Assembly (NCBI GenBank): GCA_016180575.1
Contig: JACPAY010000016.1
Location: forward strand, 1-46,458
Origin: Candidatus Omnitrophota bacterium
Lineage (GTDB): Bacteria > Omnitrophota > Gorgyraeia > Aquiviventales > Aquiviventaceae
Reading direction: 5' to 3'
Length of the DNA stretch: 46,458 bases
Position 1 is the stretch's first letter; the number at the start of each line of letters is the position of its first letter. Below are positions 20,345 through 28,530 of the stretch, in pieces. Below the pieces are notes generated by a model, which worked only from the letters and a program-made list of their open reading frames with translations, was not told where the DNA came from and did no database searches. Position numbers and translations under genes: made by a program.

Positions 20345-21810
20345 CACGCGCCAGGCCGCGCGACAACCGCGGCTTCGTCCTCATCAGCAGCTACCTGATG
20401 CTGTTCCTGTTCTTCATCTACTCCAACGCCTTGACGATGCAGACCATGACCCAGCGCACGGTCGCCGACCGCGCGCGCGAGCAGCTCCAGGCGACGAACC
20501 TCGCGCAGGGGGCGATGGAGCAGCTCAGCGACGAGTTCTACCAGTTCCTGGCCGAGCAGGTGTACGCATTGCACTTCCAGAACAACGCGATCCAGGCGCT
20601 CCAGTGGCTCGACACCCTCGGGAACACCATCACCAGCGGAGGACTCGTCACCTCCACCGTCTCATGCGCGCCCTGCCTCAGCTACGAGTACGACGCCAAC
20701 GGCGCCCTGGCCATGAAGAGCAACTTCTCGGGTGGCCTGCTTGACGGGGTCGCCGCCAATCCGCGGCTGGCCAAGCTGCCAGCCGGCGACGGGAAGTCAT
20801 GGATTGCCTCCATCACGTCCACGGATCCCGCCAATGCCCTGGCGACGCGGCAGGTGACGCTGATCGGCGAGGCGACCGTCGGCGGGACAACCAAGCGCAT
20901 CCAGGCGGTCTACGACATCGTGCTGGGGATGTCGGACATCTTCCGCTACTCCTACTTCGTCAACAACTACGGGTGGTTCAGCCTCCAGGACGTCAACCAG
21001 CTCTACATCCGCGGTGAGGTCCGGGCCAACGGCGATATGGCGTTCAACGGCAGCACGTGGCGGATGTGGGTGGACGGCGACCTCTACGCGGCCAAGAACC
21101 CGGAGCTGGTCAACCCGGTGACCAAGCAGCCGGCGACCGGCGGCATCACCGGGGATCCCGCCGAGACAGCGAATCAGAAGGCCTACTGGCAGGCGTGCGA
21201 CACGGCGGCCTGCGACCGCGACGCGGCGCGTCCGACGCGGAAGCTCACGGTCCCAGGCCAGCCGGCCATCGGGGGGAGCGAGAAGGTCCTGCCCTACGGG
21301 AAGGGGTGGGACAGCGACAAGCCGAACCAGACCAAGTATGACGCCCAGACGACCCAGCCGATCCCGTACCTCGGCGACCTCAACTTCTACAAGAGCCTCG
21401 CCCTCCAAAAAAGCAGCAAGCTGACCTACTACGACAGCGCGGCGAAGAAGACCCAGACCATCAGCGCGGTCTATTCCAGCGACAAGCCGCTGGTGCTGGT
21501 GGGCACCTGGGCCAACCCGATCGTGCTGGACGGCCCCATCGTCGTCCCGGGCGACGTCATCATCAAGGGCTATGTCAAGGGCCGCGGCACGATTTACGCC
21601 GGCCGCAATGTGCACGTGGTGGGTGACCTGCAGTACGTGGAGCCCCCGCAGTGGGTCTCGCTCGAGCGCAACGAGAAGACCGGCCGCATCGCCCAGCGGG
21701 GCTATGGGCCGTACAGCAACTACGGGTACTCCCAGAGCAACCTCGGGACGGTCTGCAAGAGCGGGTCCTACTACAAACCTGGCGAGTCTGTCCCAGGGGG
21801 ATGCATGTGA
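20341..21810 (+). CDS. PilX-like pilus assembly protein
   Basis: 489 residues. The N-terminus DNRGFVLISSYLMLFLFFIYSNAL resembles a prepilin leader after Gly, but position +5 is Ser instead of Glu, as in PilX/GspK-type proteins. A helical region follows, then a beta-rich C-terminal half with RGEVRANGDMAFNGSTWRMWVDGDLYA and VPGDVIIKGYVKGRGTIYAGRNVHVVGDL, the repetitive strand pattern seen in large PilX-like proteins. It is probably a minor or tip pilin. It starts by ATGA overlap and ends 1 nt before the next start. Confidence 0.75.
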   Translation: MTRARPRDNRGFVLISSYLMLFLFFIYSNALTMQTMTQRTVADRAREQLQATNLAQGAMEQLSDEFYQFLAEQVYALHFQNNAIQALQWLDTLGNTITSGGLVTSTVSCAPCLSYEYDANGALAMKSNFSGGLLDGVAANPRLAKLPAGDGKSWIASITSTDPANALATRQVTLIGEATVGGTTKRIQAVYDIVLGMSDIFRYSYFVNNYGWFSLQDVNQLYIRGEVRANGDMAFNGSTWRMWVDGDLYAAKNPELVNPVTKQPATGGITGDPAETANQKAYWQACDTAACDRDAARPTRKLTVPGQPAIGGSEKVLPYGKGWDSDKPNQTKYDAQTTQPIPYLGDLNFYKSLALQKSSKLTYYDSAAKKTQTISAVYSSDKPLVLVGTWANPIVLDGPIVVPGDVIIKGYVKGRGTIYAGRNVHVVGDLQYVEPPQWVSLERNEKTGRIAQRGYGPYSNYGYSQSNLGTVCKSGSYYKPGESVPGGCM

Positions 21811-21811
21811 G

Positions 21812-23005
21812 ATGAACCGTCTGACCGCTGCGGGGGTGTTGCTCTTCGCGCTGTTCGCGGGGGCGTCGGTCGCTTCTGCGGCGGGCGGCATCGGTGACCC
21901 GCCACCGCCCTCATGCAACTGCACCGGGTGGGTGCCTACGGGCGGCTGTACCGGCCCCGGCGGCCAGCAGCTCCACACCCGCACGTGCACGCCGACCGGA
22001 TGCTCCTCGACGACGACCTACGGCTACACGGCCGCGTGTCCGAATCCGAATTGCACCGGCTGTTCCCAATGGACGGCGACGGGATGCAGCAACGGCTGGA
22101 TGAACTACAAGTGCGTGGCGCCTCCGAAGTGCTCCAGCCTGACGACGTTCGGGGCCCATAAGAGTTGCACGCAGTCCTGCACGGTAGGTCCCTGGACGTA
22201 CCATGGGTGCGGTGGCTGCGGGGAGGGTTGCCGGATCCGGACCCGCACCGTGACGCCCGCGTATGCGCCCTGCTGGTACAGCACCAGCCAGTACGAGTAC
22301 TACAACGATTCCGCGTGCCCGATCAACCAGAACAACATCTCGGGCAACTGGAAGCCGTACGGGTTCGCCAACCCGGGAGACCCGCAATACAGCTTCACCT
22401 ACCCGGATAACGAGAAGCGGGGGTTCCTGGGGCTGGCCGCCAAGGGCAACATCGTCGTCGGGGATTACACCTCGAAACAGTTTGAAGACAACGTGCTGCC
22501 CAAGCTCAAGCCCGGCGCCCAATCGGTCACGCAGCCGTACGTCGTGGACCCTTCGGATGCCACGCTGGGCTACCACACCGGCAACAAGGGGAAGATGTAC
22601 GATGAGAAGGGGCGCCCCCTCTTCGATGGGAACTACGTCCAGAAAGACGGCGGCGCCAAGCTGGACGGCAAGGACCGCAAGTTCTACGAGTCCAGCCTTT
22701 CGGATGCCGAGTTCAAGAAGCTCATCAATTCCAGCGACCCGCTCTTCGCCTCGTCCGGCAGGCCGAAGATTGACGCCGTGCTGTTCACCAACCACGCCGT
22801 GGCCGGGGCGGTGAACGCGGAGGCGCTCAGCGTCAACGGCGCCCTGATTAGCCGGGACGACGCCCTGATGTTCCGCAGCCGGCTGGACCTCAACCATGAC
22901 AGCCGGTTGCTGGACGCCGCCGCGGCGCAGCTGGCGCTGCCGGTCTCCATCAAGCGCCTCAAGCTGAAGTCCTGGAAGGAGTGCCCGGCCACGGGCTGCC
23001 AGTAA
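21812..23005 (+). CDS. Secreted Cys-rich protein of the pilus cassette
   Basis: 397 residues. A clear signal peptide ends at ASVASAAGG. Residues ~30-160 hold more than 20 cysteines in short Trp/Cys repeats such as CNCTGWVPTGGC, CSQWTATGCSNGW and CTVGPWTYHGCGGC, reminiscent of thrombospondin type 1 modules and likely disulfide-bonded. The C-terminal half has YGFANPGDPQYSFTYPDN and AVLFTNHAVAGAVNAEALSVNGALISRDD, a beta-strand pattern like the end of the upstream PilX-like protein. I do not recognise a named family. Position and composition suggest an adhesin or tip protein displayed by the pseudopilins. Its stop codon region begins the first 11-nt repeat array. Confidence 0.7.
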   Translation: MNRLTAAGVLLFALFAGASVASAAGGIGDPPPPSCNCTGWVPTGGCTGPGGQQLHTRTCTPTGCSSTTTYGYTAACPNPNCTGCSQWTATGCSNGWMNYKCVAPPKCSSLTTFGAHKSCTQSCTVGPWTYHGCGGCGEGCRIRTRTVTPAYAPCWYSTSQYEYYNDSACPINQNNISGNWKPYGFANPGDPQYSFTYPDNEKRGFLGLAAKGNIVVGDYTSKQFEDNVLPKLKPGAQSVTQPYVVDPSDATLGYHTGNKGKMYDEKGRPLFDGNYVQKDGGAKLDGKDRKFYESSLSDAEFKKLINSSDPLFASSGRPKIDAVLFTNHAVAGAVNAEALSVNGALISRDDALMFRSRLDLNHDSRLLDAAAAQLALPVSIKRLKLKSWKECPATGCQ

Positions 23006-23055
23006 CGCCGATTTAACCCGCCCGTCATCCTGACGTAACACCTCTTCGTTACCCT
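23000..23055 (+). promoter_or_regulatory. Four-unit 11-nt operator array and -10, array 1
   Basis: Heptamers CAGTAAC, ATTTAAC, CCGTCAT and ACGTAAC end at 23006, 23017, 23028 and 23039, exactly 11 nt apart. TACCCT (23050-23055) starts 11 nt after the last unit's end. Spacing and core resemble PhoB-type direct-repeat boxes, where the array replaces the -35. It precedes the lone winged-helix gene at 23068. Confidence 0.7.
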
Positions 23056-23067
23056 TCCTGCGCTTCC

Positions 23068-23385
23068 ATGGCGCAGCCGCTCATCCTTCGCTTCGGCGAC
23101 CTCGTCATCGACCTGGACGCCTACCGGGTGCTCCTGGCCGACCGCCCTCTGGCGCTCACCTACCGCGAGTACGCGCTCCTGGTCTACATCGCGGGGCGGG
23201 CCGGCCAGGTCGTGTCCAGGCGCCGGCTCCTGGAAGAGGGGCTGGGCCGGCACGACCCAGGCGGCTTGCGGATGGTGGATGAGCACGTCCGGCATCTGAA
23301 GGGCCTGCTGGAGCGGGAGGGCCGCGCGTTCATCGATGACCTCGGCGAGGCCGGCTACCGCTTTGCCCGCCCCGGCGATACATGA
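23068..23385 (+). CDS. Stand-alone OmpR/PhoB-type winged-helix DNA-binding protein
   Basis: 105 residues consisting only of a Trans_reg_C domain: FGDLVIDLDAYRVLLADRPLALTYREYALLVYIAGRAGQVVSRRRLL, MVDEHVRHLKGLLEREGRAFIDDLGEAGYRFA. There is no receiver domain upstream in any frame. The recognition-helix segment is RMVDEHVRHLKGLL. It is flanked by two nearly identical 11-nt arrays, one ahead of itself and one ahead of the porin operon, implying autoregulation and control of the porin. The predicted leader is very short (ATG 12 nt after the -10) with no Shine-Dalgarno. Confidence 0.85.
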   Translation: MAQPLILRFGDLVIDLDAYRVLLADRPLALTYREYALLVYIAGRAGQVVSRRRLLEEGLGRHDPGGLRMVDEHVRHLKGLLEREGRAFIDDLGEAGYRFARPGDT

Positions 23386-23400
23386 GAGGCGGGCCGGGGC

Positions 23401-23456
23401 CTGTAACAAAGAATTAACATGACCGTGATACGCGCGTAACGTGGCTCCCTTATCGT
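23401..23456 (+). promoter_or_regulatory. Four-unit 11-nt operator array and -10, array 2
   Basis: Heptamers CTGTAAC, AATTAAC, CCGTGAT and GCGTAAC end at 23407, 23418, 23429 and 23440, again 11 nt apart. TATCGT (23451-23456) lies 11 nt after the last unit's end. The order of variants (GTAAC, TTAAC, GTSAT, GTAAC) is the same as in array 1. It precedes the small secreted protein and porin. Confidence 0.75.
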
Positions 23457-23466
23457 AGCCTTCAAC

Positions 23467-23703
23467 ATGGCGCGGCTCCTCATGCTTGTGGTCCTGATGG
23501 TCATGGCCGTAATGGCCGGCCCCCTCGTATGGGCGGGAGAGGCTCCCGAGCCCTCCACGCAGCCGGCCGCGGCGCCCGCATCGCGGCTGGCCGCCAAGCC
23601 AGCCCACCACTGTTTCCCGTCATTTCCCAAGCAAACGTTCAAGCGGCGCACCAAGGCGCCGAACGTGGCGCAGCGTTCCACCAACAGGGAGGGGACACGA
23701 TGA
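23467..23703 (+). CDS. Small secreted protein of unknown function
   Basis: 78 residues. A strong signal peptide (MARLLMLVVLMVMAVMAG...VWAGEAPE) is followed by a short Pro/Ala and then basic tail with QTFKRRTKAPN and a single Cys. I recognise no family. Support for it being real: it sits 10 nt after a promoter -10 and overlaps the porin start by 4 nt (ATGA). It may be a leader peptide coupling translation of the porin or a small periplasmic protein. Confidence 0.5.
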   Translation: MARLLMLVVLMVMAVMAGPLVWAGEAPEPSTQPAAAPASRLAAKPAHHCFPSFPKQTFKRRTKAPNVAQRSTNREGTR

Positions 23704-25010
23704 GGGGGTTCGGTCAACTCGTGCGGGGGCTCAGCCTGGTCTTGCCCGCGGCTTCCGGCCTGCTGCTCCTCGGGGGTCCAGTGTGGGCCGATGAGGCGGA
23801 CACCGCGGCGCTCAAGGCGGAGATCGAGGTGTTGAAAAATCGGCTGGCCAGCCTGGAGAGCCAGGTGGGGCAGGCGGCGCTGGCGGGCGGCATCGAGACG
23901 GGCGAAAAGGCCGTCCCGGGTCTGCTGCAGCTGCCAAGCGGGCTCGCCGGGCTGCAGATGAGCGGGTACGCGGACATCGCGTACGGCTTCAACTTCAACG
24001 AGCCGGATCCGGCCACGACCGCGACGGTCGGCCGCGCCTTTGACAACGAGTCGCACGGCTTCACCCCGCACGCCTTTGAACTGGTCCTCGAGAAGCCGAT
24101 CACGGACGAGATGCCGCTCGGGTTCCGGACCGATCTCTTCTTCGGCGATGACGCGGAGATCATCCACTCCACGGGGCTTGGTGCTGCGACCGATAACTTC
24201 GACCTCCAGCAGGCCTATATCACCGCGCGGGCGCCCATCGAGGGGCTCGAGTTCAAGGTCGGGAAGTTCGTCACGCTGCTGGGCGCTGAGGTCATCGAGA
24301 GCCCGGCGAACTGGAACTACTCGCGTTCCCTCATGTTCCAGAACTCCATCCCGTACACGCATACGGGGGCGCTGGCCACGTACCCGCTCGGGGAGATCGG
24401 GTCGGCCACGTTCGGCGTGGTGAACGGCTGGGACATCGTGGACGACAACAACAAGGCCAAATCGCTCATCGGGAATCTCACCTTCACCCCGCTTGAGGAC
24501 CTCACCCTCTCGTTCAACGGCATCACGGGCGCTGAGCGCGCCGGCGATTCGCGCAACAAGCGGTCGGTCTTCGACACCGTGGTGACGTGGACCCCGCCGA
24601 TCGAGCACCTGACGCTGATGGCGAACTACGACTTCGGCCACGAGAGCGGCGTGACCCAAGGGACCGCGCCGGGTGCGGCGGGGCGAAAGGGGTTCGAGGC
24701 GGCCGAGTGGACCGGCCTTGCGCTCTACGCCAAGTACGACCTCTCAGATGCCTGGTCGCTTGCCGGGCGCTGGGAGTGGTTCGACGACAAGGACAACGCG
24801 CGCCTCGGCGCGACGAGCATCGGCGGCTCCGCGCTGGACGACCTCGACATCTACTCCTACACCCTGACCAGCCAGTGGAAGCTGCACGAGCACGTGCTGG
24901 CGCGCCTGGAGTACCGCCATGACAAGGCGGATGAGCGGGTGTTCCTGCGCGATGAGACGTTCAGCGACTACCTCGACACCGTCGCGGCGGAGCTCATCTA
25001 CCACTTCTGA
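23700..25010 (+). CDS. Outer-membrane beta-barrel porin (BBP2/OmpL-like)
   Basis: 436 residues. ATG 23700 is chosen for AGGGAGGGG at 23687-23695. The signal peptide ends at GPVWADEA. A short coiled coil follows (LKAEIEVLKNRLASLESQV, periplasmic), then a barrel with alternating strands: MSGYADIAYGFNFN, FRTDLFFGDDAEI, FKVGKFVTLLGAEVIESPANWNYSRSL and a terminal LIYHF ending in Phe. It resembles the putative beta-barrel porin-2 family. It lies just upstream of amt, so it may admit small nitrogen compounds; its promoter array suggests control by an OmpR/PhoB-type regulator. Specificity is inference. Confidence 0.85.
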   Translation: MRGFGQLVRGLSLVLPAASGLLLLGGPVWADEADTAALKAEIEVLKNRLASLESQVGQAALAGGIETGEKAVPGLLQLPSGLAGLQMSGYADIAYGFNFNEPDPATTATVGRAFDNESHGFTPHAFELVLEKPITDEMPLGFRTDLFFGDDAEIIHSTGLGAATDNFDLQQAYITARAPIEGLEFKVGKFVTLLGAEVIESPANWNYSRSLMFQNSIPYTHTGALATYPLGEIGSATFGVVNGWDIVDDNNKAKSLIGNLTFTPLEDLTLSFNGITGAERAGDSRNKRSVFDTVVTWTPPIEHLTLMANYDFGHESGVTQGTAPGAAGRKGFEAAEWTGLALYAKYDLSDAWSLAGRWEWFDDKDNARLGATSIGGSALDDLDIYSYTLTSQWKLHEHVLARLEYRHDKADERVFLRDETFSDYLDTVAAELIYHF

Positions 25011-25023
25011 AAAGTCGTTGTGA

Positions 25024-25075
25024 CCTGTCCGAGGCCGGACAGGGCCCCGCGCCGGGCGGGCGCCTGGCGCGGGGC
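25024..25075 (+). terminator. Two adjacent strong hairpins between porin and amt
   Basis: CCTGTCCG-AGGC-CGGACAGG (25024-25043) and GCCCCGCGCC with GGCGCGGGGC (25044-25075) abut directly. No U-tract follows, so they may attenuate or protect the transcript ends rather than terminate by the intrinsic mechanism. Confidence 0.45.
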
Positions 25076-25110
25076 GTCCCCAAGCTGTTGAGGACAAAGG
25101 AGGAGGCTCT

Positions 25111-26442
25111 ATGGATCCAAAGGTGATGTGCGATACGCTGTGGGTGCTGGTCACCGCGATGCTGGTGTTCTTCATGAACCTCGGCTTCGCGTGCGTGGAA
25201 ACCGGGTTCTGCCGGGTGAAGAACTCGACGAACATCCTCTCCAAGAACTTCATCGTGTTCGCCGCCTCCTCCATCGCCTTCTGGGTGCTGGGCTGGGGCC
25301 TGATGTTCGGCAACGGCACCGGCTTCATGGGCACGGAGGGGCTGCTCTTCCTCGGGGGGGCCGACAACAGCCCGGCGACCGGAGAGGCATACAAGGGGGT
25401 CTACGCGAGCATCAACTGGACCGGCGTGCCGCTCCTCGCCAAGTTCTTCTTCCAGCTCGTCTTCGCCGGCACGGCGGCCACGATCGTGTCCGGGTGCGTG
25501 GCGGAACGCGTCAAGTACTTCGCGTTCATCGCCTTCAGCTTCATCATCGTGGGGATCATCTACCCCATCCTGGGGCACTGGATCTGGGGCGGCGGGTGGC
25601 TGGCATCCAAGGGCTTCCTCGACTTCGCCGGCTCAACCCAGGTGCACTCCATCGGCGGGTGGGCGGGCCTCGCCGGGATCCTCGCGCTCGGTCCCCGGTA
25701 CGGGAAGTACAACAAGGACGGCTCGGTCAACCCGATCCCCGGCCACAACCTCTCGCTGGGGCTGATCGGCTGCTTCATCCTCTGGCTGGGCTGGTTCGGG
25801 TTCAACCCGGGCTCCACGATGGCCGCCGACCCTGACGCGATCGCGCGGATCTGCGTCACGACGAACACCGCGGCGGCCGCGGCGATGCTCTCGGCGACCG
25901 TGGTCTCGACCATGCTCCTGGGCAAGCCGGACCTCGGCATGACCATCAACGGGTGCCTCGCGGGCCTGGTGGCGATCACCGCGCCCTGCGCGTTCGTGAG
26001 CGTGATGAGCTCCGCCATCATCGGGCTCATCGCGGGCATCATCGTGGTGCTGGCGGTCGTCGCCTTCGACAAGGTGAAGATCGACGACCCGGTCGGCGCG
26101 CTGGCCGTGCACCTGTGCAACGGGGTGTTCGGCACGCTGTGCGTTGGGCTCTTCGCCGAGCCGCAGTGGACGCCGGGGCAGGCGGCGGGCCTGTTCTTCG
26201 GCGGCGGGCTGAAGCAGCTGAGCATCCAGTTCACGGGGATCCTCGCGGTCGCGGCGTTCGCATTCGGCATCTCCTACCTGGCCTGGCAGCTCATCAAGGC
26301 GACGATGGGCATCCGGGTCAGCATCCAGGAGGAGATCGAAGGGCTCGACATCGGCGAGCATGGCCAGACGACATATCCGGAATTCGTCACGCGCAAGCCG
26401 GCGTACTCCTACGTGAGCATCGCCGAGCGGGTCGCGGAGTGA
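25111..26442 (+). CDS. amtB: Ammonium transporter (Amt/MEP/Rh)
   Basis: 443 residues with about eleven hydrophobic segments. The channel's twin histidines are visible in DFAGSTQVHSIGGWAGL and VGALAVHLCNGVFGTL. The conserved KNSTNILSKNF and GWFGFNPGS stretches are present. It conducts ammonium/ammonia across the inner membrane. A strong AAAGGAGGAGG (25096-25106) precedes the ATG. The glnK gene follows after 14 nt, the usual pairing, since GlnK blocks the channel when nitrogen is plentiful. Confidence 0.95.
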   Translation: MDPKVMCDTLWVLVTAMLVFFMNLGFACVETGFCRVKNSTNILSKNFIVFAASSIAFWVLGWGLMFGNGTGFMGTEGLLFLGGADNSPATGEAYKGVYASINWTGVPLLAKFFFQLVFAGTAATIVSGCVAERVKYFAFIAFSFIIVGIIYPILGHWIWGGGWLASKGFLDFAGSTQVHSIGGWAGLAGILALGPRYGKYNKDGSVNPIPGHNLSLGLIGCFILWLGWFGFNPGSTMAADPDAIARICVTTNTAAAAAMLSATVVSTMLLGKPDLGMTINGCLAGLVAITAPCAFVSVMSSAIIGLIAGIIVVLAVVAFDKVKIDDPVGALAVHLCNGVFGTLCVGLFAEPQWTPGQAAGLFFGGGLKQLSIQFTGILAVAAFAFGISYLAWQLIKATMGIRVSIQEEIEGLDIGEHGQTTYPEFVTRKPAYSYVSIAERVAE

Positions 26443-26456
26443 GGGGGGGCTGCAGC

Positions 26457-26795
26457 ATGAAGAAGATCGAAGCGATCGTTCGGCCAGAGAAGGTGGACGA
26501 CGTCCGCAAATCGCTGGAGAAGGCCGGCTACCCGGGGATGACCCTCAGCGAAGTGGAGGGGCATGGCAAGCAAAAGGGGGTCACCCGCCAGTGGCGGGGC
26601 GAGTCCTACAAAGTGGACCTCCTGCCGAAGGCGAAGATCGAGGTGATCGTCTCGGACAAGGACGCCGGCCGCATCACCAGCGCCATCGCCTCGGCGGCCA
26701 AGACCGGCTCGGTGGGGGACGGGAAAATCTTCATCTCCCAGGTCGAGGACGCCGTGCGCATCCGCACGGGCGACCGGGGGGAGGAGGCCCTCTAG
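26457..26795 (+). CDS. glnK: PII signalling protein (GlnK/GlnB)
   Basis: 112 residues. It starts MKKIEAIVRPEKVDDVRKSL. The T-loop KQKGVTRQWRGESYKVDLLPKAKIEV keeps Tyr51, the uridylylation site, while position 46 is Trp rather than Tyr. The C-terminal signature TGSVGDGKIFIS is present. It senses ATP/ADP and 2-oxoglutarate and regulates the adjacent ammonium channel and glutamine synthetase activity. Confidence 0.95.
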   Translation: MKKIEAIVRPEKVDDVRKSLEKAGYPGMTLSEVEGHGKQKGVTRQWRGESYKVDLLPKAKIEVIVSDKDAGRITSAIASAAKTGSVGDGKIFISQVEDAVRIRTGDRGEEAL

Positions 26796-26806
26796 CCGGA
26801 TTTCGA

Positions 26807-26834
26807 TTGACGGACCGGGGGCCGGTGGTATACT
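26807..26834 (+). promoter_or_regulatory. Promoter of glnA
   Basis: TTGACG 26807-26812, a 16-nt spacer ending in TGG, then TATACT 26829-26834: both -35 and extended -10 features. No sigma-54 -24/-12 pattern was found here. Confidence 0.65.
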
Positions 26835-26882
26835 GACGGTCGCATCCCTCCCGGGGACGCATCGAGGTCCAGCCGACCGTCA
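26834..26882 (+). promoter_or_regulatory. Long dyad in the glnA leader
   Basis: TGACGGTCG (26834-26842) and CGACCGTCA (26874-26882) are perfect 9-nt inverse repeats. Inside, GGAC (26855-26858) pairs with GTCC (26867-26870). The left arm abuts the -10, so this could be an operator pair or, if transcription starts slightly upstream, a leader hairpin. It does not match the glnA RNA consensus that I know. Confidence 0.45.
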
Positions 26883-26905
26883 CACCAACAGAGGAGGCGC
26901 ATCGC

Positions 26906-28447
26906 ATGCCCAGGGTCAGTGTCGCTGCACGCCGCAACAGGGGGCGTGTCGCACCGAGTCGCACCGCCGCGCGCGCGGGAGCCGGGACGAACAGCCGGCA
27001 CGTCGTCCCCACGTTCACCGAGGATGCGGTCAAGAAGGTCTGGGCGCTCATCAAGCAGCAGAAGATCACGGTCGTGGATCTGAAGTTCAACGACCTGCCG
27101 GGGCTCTGGCAGCACTTCTCCATCCCGGTCGAGGAGGTCGCCCAGAGCGCCAAGGAAGGAATCTGGGTGGACGGGATCGGGTTCGACGGCTCCTCCATCC
27201 GCGGGTTCCAGAAGATCCAGGAGTCGGACATGAACCTCTACCCCGACCCCTCGACGGCGGTGCTCGACCCCGTCTGCGAGACCCCCACCCTGAGCCTCGT
27301 CTGCGACATCTACGACCCGCTCTCCAAACAGGCCTACAGCCGCGACCCCCGCTACATCGCCCGCAAGGCCGAGGCCTACCTGAAGAAGACCGGCATCGCC
27401 GACGTCAGCTACTGGGGGCCGGAGCCGGAGTTCTTCATCTTCGATGACATCCGCTTCGACTCGACGGAGAACGCCAGCTACTATTTCGTCGATTCGGTCG
27501 AGGGGGATTGGAACACCGGCCGGGACGAGAAGCCGAACCTCGGCTACAAGCCGCGGTACAAGGAAGGCTACTTCCCGGTGCCGCCGCACGACATCTTTCA
27601 GGAGATCCGCAGCGAGATCATGCTCAAGGCCCGCGCGGCGGGCGTGCCGGTCGAGAAGCACCACCACGAGGTCGCCACCGCCGGCCAGGCTGAGATCGAC
27701 ATGCGCTACTCGACCCTGACGAAGATGGCGGACCACCTCATGATGCTCAAGTACGTGGTGAAGAACGTCGCCCGCAAGCACAACAAGGTCGCGACGTACA
27801 TGCCCAAGCCCCTCTTCGGCGACAACGGCTCCGGGATGCACACCCACCAGAGCCTCGCGAAGAGCGGGAGCAACCTGTTCTTCGACAAGGGCGGCTACGC
27901 GAAGATCAGCCAGATGTGCAAGTGGTACATCGGCGGGCTGCTCAAGCACGCCCCGGCGATCCTGGCCTTCGCGGCGCCGACGACGAACTCCTACAAGCGC
28001 CTCGTGCCGGGCTACGAGGCGCCGGTGAACCTGGCCTACTCGGCGCGCAACCGCTCGGCCATCTGCCGCATCCCGGTCTATGTGGACTACCCGAAGAGCA
28101 AGCGGGTGGAGTTCCGCGTGCCCGACCCCTCCTGCAACCCGTACACGATGTTCGCCGCCTGCCTGATGGCGGGGCTCGACGGCATCCAGAATCGGATCGA
28201 CCCGGGCCAGCCGGTGGACGAGAACATCTACGAGCTGCCGCCGGAGAAGGCAGCCAGGATCAAGACGGTGCCCGGCTCATTGGACGAGGCGCTCGACGCC
28301 CTGGAGCAGGACCACGCGTTCCTCCTGAAGGGCGACGTCTTCACAAAGGACGTCATCGACATCTGGATCGAGTACAAGCGGCAGGAGATCGACAAGGTCC
28401 GCCTGCGCCCGCACCCGTACGAGTTCTACCTGTACTTCGACGCCTGA
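26906..28447 (+). CDS. glnA: Glutamine synthetase type I, adenylylatable form
   Basis: 513 residues. GAGGAGG (26891-26897) fixes the ATG at 26906. Catalytic regions: [59 protein letters not shown] and [26 protein letters not shown] matches the adenylylation-site segment of beta-type enzymes, with its Tyr. An Arg-rich ~30-residue N-terminal extension ([20 protein letters not shown]...) precedes the normal start. It condenses glutamate and ammonia and follows amt-glnK, the expected nitrogen-assimilation order. Confidence 0.95.
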   Translation: MPRVSVAARRNRGRVAPSRTAARAGAGTNSRHVVPTFTEDAVKKVWALIKQQKITVVDLKFNDLPGLWQHFSIPVEEVAQSAKEGIWVDGIGFDGSSIRGFQKIQESDMNLYPDPSTAVLDPVCETPTLSLVCDIYDPLSKQAYSRDPRYIARKAEAYLKKTGIADVSYWGPEPEFFIFDDIRFDSTENASYYFVDSVEGDWNTGRDEKPNLGYKPRYKEGYFPVPPHDIFQEIRSEIMLKARAAGVPVEKHHHEVATAGQAEIDMRYSTLTKMADHLMMLKYVVKNVARKHNKVATYMPKPLFGDNGSGMHTHQSLAKSGSNLFFDKGGYAKISQMCKWYIGGLLKHAPAILAFAAPTTNSYKRLVPGYEAPVNLAYSARNRSAICRIPVYVDYPKSKRVEFRVPDPSCNPYTMFAACLMAGLDGIQNRIDPGQPVDENIYELPPEKAARIKTVPGSLDEALDALEQDHAFLLKGDVFTKDVIDIWIEYKRQEIDKVRLRPHPYEFYLYFDA

Positions 28448-28465
28448 TCCATCGTTGCGCAAGGC

Positions 28466-28527
28466 GGTCACAAGGTCACAGCGTCACCAGGTCACATGTG
28501 ACGTTGTGACCTTGTGACTTTGTGACC
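28466..28527. repeat. Family F palindrome built of GTCAC/GTGAC units
   Basis: GGTCAC at 28466 mirrors GTGACC ending at 28527, with a perfect GTCACATGTGAC centre. AAGGTCAC and GTGACCTT units are repeated on both sides. It fills the gap between glnA and the amidotransferase, and its right end contains the GTG at 28522. Confidence 0.85.
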
Positions 28528-28530
28528 CAC

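Noticed and set aside
23386-23466. Sigma-54 promoter for the nitrogen-related porin
   Set aside because: No GG-N10-GC -24/-12 arrangement could be made out; the 11-nt array with a -10-like hexamer fits better.
26796-26905. Glutamine riboswitch (glnA RNA) upstream of glnA
   Set aside because: I could not find the conserved glnA RNA segments; only a generic dyad is present.
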